NCBI GenBank assembly: GCA_021399435.1
Contig: JAJTUP010000019.1
Span: forward strand, 806,001 to 870,000
DNA from: Diaporthe sp. PMI_573
Taxonomy: Eukaryota; Ascomycota; Sordariomycetes; Diaporthales; Diaporthaceae
Reading direction: 5' to 3'
Length of the DNA: 64,000 nt
Shown: in pieces, positions 56,401-64,000 of the stretch
Layout: each line of letters starts with the position of its first letter
How positions within the stretch are numbered: the first letter of the stretch is position 1
Translations under genes and position numbers: made by a program
Notes under the pieces: model-generated
The model's database searches: none
Seen by the model: only the letters and a program-made list of their open reading frames with translations
Told to the model about the DNA's origin: nothing

Positions 56401-58410
56401 CGAGCAGGGCGCCATCAAGACACACGTATACGGTGCCTATTTGAAGGACTCTGGCGGGTTTTGGTTCTGGGGAACTTGTGTGTCAATCTTCCTCCTGAAC
56501 CAGGGCCTCGCGTTAGGGCGAAGTTGGTGGCTACGGATCTGGACTGGCAGTTACGAGGAAGAGTCGGTCAACGCATTCCATGTGAACGCCTCGAAGGACC
56601 ACGGCTATGCATATGCTCTATCCCTACAGCAGGCTGTCGATGTGCACCCCCACGCCCATCTCCCACCTTCCACGCAGGCTGCTGCTGGACACCATGATCT
56701 CAGCTTCTATCTCGGCATCTACGTCGCGCTCGCGATATCCACCGCCTCTGTCGCCACTTTCAAGTTCTACTACACTTACACAGGCTCCATCCGGGCATCA
56801 CGCGAGCTCTTCGCCAAGCTCAACTTTGTGGTCCTTCGAGCACCGCTCCGCTGGCTTGATACCGTACCAGTCGGTCGCATCCTCAACCGCTTCACGGCCG
56901 ATTTCCACATCATTGACTCACAGCTCGCCAACTCTATATCCTTCGGCGGCAGCTCACTGCTTCAACTTATCGGAGTGATTGTGGCGTCACTCTTTGTTTC
57001 GCCTTACCTCGTCCTTTTTGCGTTTGTGCTCTTGCTCGCCTGCCTGCACTTTGCGCTGCTGTATCTCGACGGCGCAAGGCCCGCCAAGAGGCTCGAGAGC
57101 AATGCGAAATCCCCCGTCTTCGAGCAGTTTGGCTCAGCCCTCACTGGTGTGGCTACTATCCGTGGCTTCGACAAAGCTCAAAGTTACGTTGAGAGGATGT
57201 TCAAGAAAATCGATGACTTTGATACCGCCACTTGGCACCTGTGGCTGTTCAACAGGTGGATGGGGTGGCGCATGGCTCTTGTTGGCTCGATGTTTGCAGT
57301 CATTGTCTCGCTTCTGATCCTGTTGACGCCTGGAATTGACGCCGCTCTGGCCGGATTTGCCCTGGCTTTTGCGTTGGAGTTCGCTAACTGCGTCGTCTGG
57401 ACCATCCGCTTGTATGCAAACCTTGAACTGAACATGAACGCTGCGGAGAGAATCGTCGAGTACACTGAGCTTCCAACCGAGACACTCGAAGGGTCCAGCC
57501 CGCCCGCTGCGTGGCCTACTGGAGGCAGTATTGAGGTCGACGATCTTGTGGTTGGCTACGCGCCGGACCTGCCGCCTGTGCTCAAGGGCCTCAGTTTCAG
57601 CGTCAAGGCCAATGAGCGGATTGGTGTTGTCGGACGAACAGGTGCAGGCAAGAGTTCTCTAACTCTAGCTTTGTTTCGATTCTTGGAGGCGAGGTCAGGA
57701 ACCATTCACATCGACGGCTTGGACATTTCGAAGATCAAGCTTCATGATCTGCGGTCGCGGCTGGCCATCATCCCTCAGGTGAGTGGTACATGTATCTGGA
57801 ATGTCACTTTCCGTAACACGCTCGAGTGCTAACCTTGACATCCCAGGACCCTGTTCTCTTCTCAGGCACCGTACGCTCCAACCTCGACCCCTTCAAGCAA
57901 CACGCCGACGCCGAGCTCCGCGACTCACTCGAGCGGGTGCACCTCATCAGCGGCACGGAGGGGACTGCGACGCCCGTCCCTTCCTCATCGACCGACACCG
58001 CCAACGGCAACTCCAACGTGTTCAACGATCTCACCTCGCCCATCTCTGAGGGCGGCCTGAATCTCTCGCAGGGCCAGCGTCAGCTGCTCTGTTTGGCCCG
58101 CGCGATCGTCGCCCGCCCCAAGGTGATGATCCTTGACGAGGCCACCAGCGCCGTCGATATGGCAACCGATTCCCTGATCCAGCGGTCCATCCGGGAAGAG
58201 TTTACGGACGCGACGCTCGTGGTTATCGCGCATAGATTGTCTACTATCGCCGACTTCGACAGGATCCTCGTGCTTGGAGATGGCCGTGTGGCCGAGTATG
58301 GCACGCCTCGGGAGCTGTGGGAACGAGACGGTGGGAGAGGTATTTTCCGCGGAATGTGCGAGGAGAGTGGAGAGAAGGATCGGCTGAGGCGGATTGTCTT
58401 TGGGCAATAG
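53441..58410 (+). CDS. ABC transporter, subfamily C (MRP/Ycf1-like)
   Basis: Exons 53441-53752, 53820-54939, 55044-57778 and 57847-58410 give 1576 residues, a full-size ABCC protein: N-terminal hydrophobic region, TMD1, NBD1, linker, TMD2, NBD2. NBD1 has Walker A GKTGTGKS (about residue 663), signature [15 protein letters not shown], Walker [17 protein letters not shown] and switch His in VTHHVAL; the Asp after the Walker B Asp, where Glu is catalytic, is the degenerate-site hallmark of ABCC NBD1. NBD2 has Walker [10 protein letters not shown] (about 1340), signature [15 protein letters not shown], Walker [13 protein letters not shown] and IAHRLSTI, so it is the hydrolytic site. TMD1 has a charged loop (about 365-420) and the linker is acidic. 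It probably exports organic anions or drug conjugates, to vacuole or outside; substrate unknown. Intron 2 is a family A introner-like element, phase 1, after YFSKQ. Confidence 0.93.
54940..55043 (+). mobile_element. Introner-like element, family A, copy 3 (intron 2 of ABC transporter gene)
   Basis: A 104-nt phase-1 intron starting GTAAGCATCACTCTTCTCCT and ending GAGACTAACGTCATACTCAG. Same length as copy 1 (12272-12375) with about ten substitutions and no gaps by eye. The inverted core ACGGATCC / GGATCCGT and the CTAAC branch site are conserved. Confidence 0.92.
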
Positions 58411-59846
58411 ACTGTTTTTTGGTCGAGTATAAATTGGTGAATTGTTGGGAGGAGTTTATCTTGGCCTTGCATAAAACTTGCGTGGATTCATGGAGGTTCG
58501 TTCAGACGCATGGCTTCTCATTAGGATCTAAAAACGTTTCCTGACAAGAATGGCCAGCCTCAGAGTAAAGAGAACAATTCCCAAAGTCAGAGGCCTAAGT
58601 CATTTGCAAACATGGGTACCCGTCATATCATCCATCTTGTGCCCTGTGCTCCGGGCAGAGTAAACGTTCCCCACTGGAACGTGATACCTACAGACTAGGT
58701 AATTTGCTGCACATTGAAAGCTGGACGGCTGAGAAAAGCAGGCGATCCCCTCCCCCGGGCCACCGGCTGGCGTTCAATGGAACGGCATTTACAATGGCAG
58801 CTTCTGTCACAGCGGGGCATATTCACAAAGGTATGAGAAGCTTTGGCAAGATTTCGCCTGTTCTTATGTGACTCTCTACACCGTTTTCCTGAATGGTATC
58901 GCAACGTGCGGGTCGTCATCATCGACGTGGTGGTATAATTACAACAAATGTAGACAGACACATGCATCCCAGCCGACAATCTGGTGGAATGAAGAAGAGG
59001 ATCTCAAATGAAGGGAGACGTTCAGTCCTGTCCAGATATCCGCAAGCTCCTAATAATACTAGGCGGATTGAGATACACAAAACATATTCATGCCTTGCGG
59101 CAGATTCATCATTGAATGGTCTCCCGGATCAACAGCCGGCGGCCTGGTGCCCATCAGAGCCAACAGGAGATTGAAGGAAACCGAAAATCGTGAGAACGTA
59201 TGTGGAACAAGTCGAAATAGAATGCACCCCAGCCATCGTGCTGGCTGGCCACTCCTAACGCCTGCTGATGCCTGTTCCAGTACCGCGCCTCGCATGCAGA
59301 TCCGTCATTGAATGCCTTGCTATGACGTGTCTCCATGAATCGCGACGAAGAGAAAATAGAAGTATTTGGAGAAAAAGTCGGATCCGACATTAGCGAAGAG
59401 GAAGAACAACGCAAATTTAAAGAACGAAACAAGGTGATTATTCGATTGCATCCGTGCGTTGATGCTTGTGTATCGTGCTGAGCCCTTGATATCGGGTCAT
59501 CTTTGGTCAGCGAGATTAATCTTGTCGCGCGGTGCCTCTTTCGAGGCAGTTACAAATGAGAATCAAGGGATGCCACTCCGTATCCCACAGACAATGAATT
59601 GAGTGTGTGCCAGCAGTTGGAAACCTGGCATCATCACCGGTTCGCCGGGTCATGGTAGCAGTTGTAAAGGTCGATGAGTCCGTGGAATTTGGGTTGTGAA
59701 TCGCAACCGGAAGCCGAAACGTGAAGTCCAACTTATTGGGAGCCGGAGTACAGCACTCGAAAGTCGCCCTCTGAAAATGTCTTTGTCAAATGAAATGTGG
59801 CACGTATCGCGACTGTAGTCGTCTCAAAGGATCAGGGTGCAGCCTT
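58411..59846. other. Convergent intergenic region (ABC transporter / serine-rich protein)
   Basis: 1.4 kb, moderately AT-rich, with only short overlapping frames. Nothing recognised. Confidence 0.45.
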
Positions 59847-62800
59847 CTAGTTGTGGAGCCCGTACTTGATGACAACGAAGACGATGGTTGCAATAACAAA
59901 GAAAAAGGCGATGATCGCTTCGACCATCAGGCATCGTCTCTGGTTTGTGCTGAAACGGTCGACCTCGCCGCGGGTGTGCCACGACAGCGCGCTGTTGAAG
60001 CCGCCACAGAGGGCAATAGGCGAAACGAAAGGGAAGATGGAAAGCAATGCAACAATAAAAAAGAATGAACGTCTTCTTGCATGAGCATTGTCAGAGAGCC
60101 AGGCCTCAGTATCGTGGACGCGTCGGTGGACTGCGCCGCGCTCCATGTTGTCGAGACTGTTGAAACGCTGTCCAGTGATGCGTTGCAGGGACCTGTCGGT
60201 CGACTTCTGGGCCGCAGTACCGCGATGAAGACGATCCCAGGGATAAAGACGCGGAGAGGGGTAGAAAATGCGGTGCTGCCTGCCGTCGGGCTGGTGAATT
60301 GTGGTGATTGTCAGATCAGATCCGGTAGTTGTGCTGATGGTCGGACGGGTATCGTCACCAGGAATCAGGGCTTCTTGCAAGATTAGCCAAATTTGTTTCT
60401 GAGGTTTCGCATCGATCTTTTGAGTTTTACTGTGGAAATTCTTACCGTTAGCATCGTTCTCGTCACGCCCTGAAAGAGGACTGGAGGCTTGAGCAAACCC
60501 ACGAGAAACGAAACGGGACACGTTGCGAGCGTTGGGCGTCACGGCAGAGGCCGGGGTCTCAATTTGAGAGCCGAACTGGCTGGCATTAGTATTGCAGCTT
60601 GGGTTTCTCATCGACTCGAGGCGTGCGCGTCCAGTAAGAGTCTGGTCCTCTTGGCCGCTAGCACGGCGAACGGCCTGTCTCTGCTGCGCGACTTCGAGAG
60701 GGATCAACTCGAACTGACTGGAGTCAATTAGGCTGATAGATGCGCCCGACTCAATGCTATCGCCACGGTTGCGGTTGTAGAGGTGAGCTCGTGCCATTCT
60801 TGCGGGGCTTGACAGGCCAGTCACAGGAATCATTAGCTGGTTTGGCTGGCTAGGGATCTGGCGCTGAGGGTCTGTTGTATCAGACTGGAAGCTTCGCTCC
60901 TGGTTTCGATCAGGTCTGGGCGTAGAACTCCAACGTTCGCCCGAAGTAATTGTCCGTCTGGTGTCAGGTTGGGAGGTGACAGGCTGCAACTCATGGAGAG
61001 AGCTGTCGTCCGACTCAAGCTCGGTGAAGGGGTGACGGGGCGACATGCCCTGGTGGAGCGTCAAGTCACGAAAAGATGACCGCTTGCTGTTTATTCTGCG
61101 AAACGGTGCTCGAAGCGCGCTTGAACCAAAGATCTGGGATCGATTCTGATCTTGACTACCACTGGCTGGAGGGATCCGGGCAACAGGCCTTGAGGTGTCC
61201 TGGAATAACCCATTGACCCTATGGAATCGCTGTTCAGGGACAAAGACTGGCACTGGTGCCTTGTTGATGTTGTGCTTTCGATACCGAAGATCCTGGGGTT
61301 TGTTGTTGTTTGCCGGGGGGTGAACGACATGAGGCTGCGTGTTGAATGGACCAGTTGCAGGCTGGGGTCCATCTGCCAGGTGAGCTCTGGGATAGCTTGG
61401 AATGACGGTATTGGTCAAAGCTGCATCAGAATGAGCTTCGCAGTCAGAGTAGTTGGCGATGGAGCTTCCACACTGCTTGAAGTCATTCGTGCCGAACTGC
61501 GTGTTGAAAGTCAGGCCCGCACCACCGCCTATTTCAGGCCCAGACCATCCTCCAAGACCGGAATACTCAGTTTCCTATCCTTCAGTATTTCCAGTTGGGA
61601 GCCGGTTCTGCTCCTCGCACCCACGCAGGCCCTCCAACACCAAATTGGTCACTTCTGCATCTGGATATTTTTCTCCCGTGCTCCGCCTCTGGTAGGACTG
61701 GACTCTTCCCCTGACAGGCACCCTAACAACATCAGGACTTCCAACAGTCCATCCAGGATCGATTGCACCAGGCTCAAAGAAGTGTTGCTCTTGTTTGTTT
61801 TGTGCATCATTACCTACAGCTGCATGCTGCGGCAAGCGGAGTGAAGACACCTGACTGTCTAGCGCCATTGGTTGCACTTCAGGGGAATGAGGTCTCTTGT
61901 CCATAAAATGCCGAGATGTTCTCAGAGGAGAACCATCTGGCGAGCAAATGATTGCTGTGCTTCCACGCTCAACACCACTGACTCGGTGTAGATAAGCAGA
62001 TACCTCTCGCTCTCGTGAGGGGCGCAGGAACACGCTGTCATAGTGGAACGGGTCGTCTTCTGAACCCTCTGTCACCCCACCACCAATAACAGATGACCTG
62101 CTGCTGCTGACCAAGCTCTGCCTGCTTCGCTCTTTTCGTCTTGCAGAGTGCATGCGAGCAGGCGGCCGGAGCATTTTGGGGACCTTGCTCTCGCCTGACC
62201 CAACGCCAGGTTCTGAATCATATCCAACGCCGGATGCCACTCCAAGATCACCACCGATACGGGCTCGATCATCCTGACTGTCACTGAGATGCAAAGGCTG
62301 ATTGGGGAAGGGGCTCTCTGGTGACGGGGAAACACTTATGACCCGCAGCACAGTCTGGGAGGCTGTTAGCCGGGCTGAGGCAGCAAAAGGGTTGCTGGGA
62401 TGGAATGGCGGGTCCTCTGGAAGTGCGATCTGGGGCGGTGACCGGATTTCCTCCTCAGCGGCCCGTCCAAGCATGGTGATTGCCTCGTGTTGTTGGGCAC
62501 ATCGATTTCCTCCAGGCGAAGGCGCCAGGCCAGGCTGAGGTGTGGACTCAACAGCAAAAGAGCCTTCAGCCGCGGGGTCGTGGTAACCAATTGTACGTTC
62601 CAGCTCGCTCTTGGGAGAGTACGGCGGGGGCTGATTTGACGTGTTCGCCTCCGCAAACGCTTGAGCCTCTGGAAATCGTGTTGGTGGAATCTTCCAGGGC
62701 TCACCCAACTCCTGCCAAGCGACCGGTGCTGTCTTCGACGTCGGTGGGCTAGCGAATTCGCCGTTCTTCCGCGGATCAGGATCGAGCTGTTTCTGGACGA

Positions 62801-63203
62801 GCAAGGGTGAAGGGACCAGGGCTTGCCCGTCGACTGTACGATTGACCCCATCCGTCACACTGCGACTAAACGCGCGTGTCACTGGGTAGCCAACGTTGGT
62901 GTAGATTGCTCTTGCGTCGACAGGAGAGAGGCGTCGCATGTCCTTGAGGATAAAGTCGTCCCCGCTGCCGCTGCTCGCGGTATCATCAGTGACGCTCGTG
63001 GAAGTACCACTTGGTTGCGGTCGAGTGATGCGGTTGTGTGCTTCCTCGAGACTGCCAAAGAGTGGGCGTGTTTGGTGGCTCGGGAAAACGGAAGACGTGC
63101 CCCTCGACTCGTCACCATGATCCGAGCGCGACTGGTTCGGCTGGGACCTGGGGCAGGAGCTATCATCTCCTCCGTCTGCCGGTTGTTGCCCATGTTTCGC
63201 CAT
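59847..63203 (-). CDS. Large low-complexity Ser/Pro/Arg-rich protein with two-helix membrane tail; frame interrupted by one TAG
   Basis: ATG 63203 (MAKHGQQPADGGDDSS) opens a frame of 542 codons that ends at a TAG (61577-61575). The same frame then stays open to a stop at 59847. The downstream half has no ATG at its start (its first start-like codon is TTG), so both halves are most likely one gene of about 1100 residues. A phase-0 intron ending at that TAG would remove it: candidate donors are GTGTTG at 61640 (66 nt) and GTGACC at 61652 (78 nt), both weak, with an ACTGAAG branch-like site. The protein is disordered for most of its length. The C-terminus has two hydrophobic helices (FFFIVALLSIFPFVSPIALC and AIIAFFFVIATIVFVVIKYG). 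Conserved pieces include SVFLRPSREREVSAYLHRVS and AWLSDNAHARRRS. Family and function not recognised. Confidence 0.7.
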
Positions 63204-64000
63204 GACAACGGTTCTCGCCTAGTTGAGCTGGGACATGAGTACTGGCATACGATGGCGCGCTCAATATGCTCGATGGGCTGGGAGGCCAGATGAAGGAGGG
63301 AAGAGGCCAAGAGAGTGAAGGACAGGTGGAGGACAGGGGAAGACGGGGAAAGCAGACACGAGCAAGGAAGATGGGATGTTGGACACCGTCAGGTGAATGT
63401 TGCAGGCATCTGAGAAGAGGAAGGGTAAAAAGGTTGAAGAGAAGTAAACAATTTGAGATGACTTGGAGGCGCGGGTTGGGCGTGTCTGCGCGCCTGTTAC
63501 GCGTTGAGGGGGCTTCTGTTGGGATGGGACGGTCAGCGATCATAGGTGGCGTGCCGGACAAACAATGATCTGGAAGCTCTGCACTGACAATACATCTGGT
63601 CACTATGGTCTGGGGCTGTGGGAATGGCGATGAGGGAGGTGGCTGGGTCAGCCAGCTTTTGCTTCACTCGATACTCATCTCAAGAGGGTCTGCAGGGTTG
63701 TCAGAACTCGAGGACGACGGGCCTACGAGTGCCCTTACCAGCTACTTCTATCACCGACATGGAAACCATCCATGTCACAACCACCGCTTTTCTCTGCCAT
63801 TCCCCAATCTTGACCATATTCCCTGCGGAAAGCTTTCAGCTGAGGTGATCCAATCTGATGTCTTGAATGGTCCGACTGTAGGATTCCTCCATGAATATCT
63901 GCAGAACCTCTACTTGGCTGTGATCACGATCGCTGGTGTGTTGTTTAGAAGCCGTTCAGGAACGCAAAGACAGGTCTGTGAACTTGAAGGCAGCCAGCCA
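63204..64000. other. Upstream region of the serine-rich gene, to window edge
   Basis: About 800 bp containing a purine-rich leader (63290-63470 on the plus strand) and no recognisable gene. The next gene lies outside the window. Confidence 0.4.

Noticed and set aside
60420..60470. Possible short intron (GTAAGAATTT...CTCAG) in the serine-rich gene
   Set aside because: The candidate is under 50 nt and removing it would shift the frame; the unspliced frame is open.
1..64000. Secondary-metabolite cluster, CRISPR array, prophage or intact transposon
   Set aside because: No polyketide synthase, peptide synthetase or terpene cyclase genes, no regularly spaced direct repeats, and no transposase, integrase or LTR pair were recognised.

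Overview
The window is nuclear DNA of a filamentous ascomycete (Pezizomycotina, most likely a Sordariomycete). The genes carry short GT-AG introns with CTAAC/CTGAC-type branch sites, coding DNA is GC-rich, intergenic gaps are 0.5-4 kb, and the gene set is typically fungal (Spa2, IQGAP/Rng2, Zn2Cys6 regulator, MARVEL protein, GT31/DUF604 glycosyltransferase). Nothing prokaryotic or viral was seen. The species is not identified.

Layout, left to right: the N-terminal 1079 codons of an IQGAP (-) running off the left edge; IMP dehydrogenase (+); a DNAJC11-type J protein (-); an M28 glutamate carboxypeptidase/PSMA-like membrane peptidase (-); an MFS transporter (+); a GT31/DUF604 glycosyltransferase (-); a Zn2Cys6 regulator (+); mitochondrial NADH-cytochrome b5 reductase Mcr1 (-); an Nbp2-like SH3 protein (-); the Pol II CTD phosphatase Ssu72 (+); polarisome scaffold Spa2 (+); a MARVEL four-span membrane protein (+); an AT-rich island with a broken coiled-coil ORF; a stand-alone LigD-type 3'-phosphoesterase (-); CAF-1 subunit Cac2 (-); an ABCC/MRP transporter (+); and a large low-complexity protein with a two-helix membrane tail (-), whose frame contains one in-frame TAG. 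These are mostly housekeeping and cell-polarity genes, not a biosynthetic cluster or operon. IQGAP and Spa2 both act in tip growth and septation. The two transporters are unrelated to each other.

The standout observation is in the introns. Six of the 26 introns that I could define fall into two families of near-identical sequence, located in unrelated genes. Family A is about 104 nt and sits in the M28 peptidase, MFS and ABC transporter genes. Family B is 171-190 nt and sits in the DNAJC11-like, GT31 and MARVEL genes. Each copy spans the whole intron, from GTAAGC to the 3' AG, and always lies in the sense orientation of its host gene. This is the signature of introner-like elements, i.e. introns that multiply as mobile units. 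Family A also carries conserved inverted arms that could fold into a hairpin.

Other points of interest are a perfect 42-bp palindrome with TATCGATA boxes upstream of IMP dehydrogenase, a J domain that has lost its HPD motif, the in-frame TAG near the right edge, and several short tandem repeat arrays. All calls come from reading the sequence; no database search was run.
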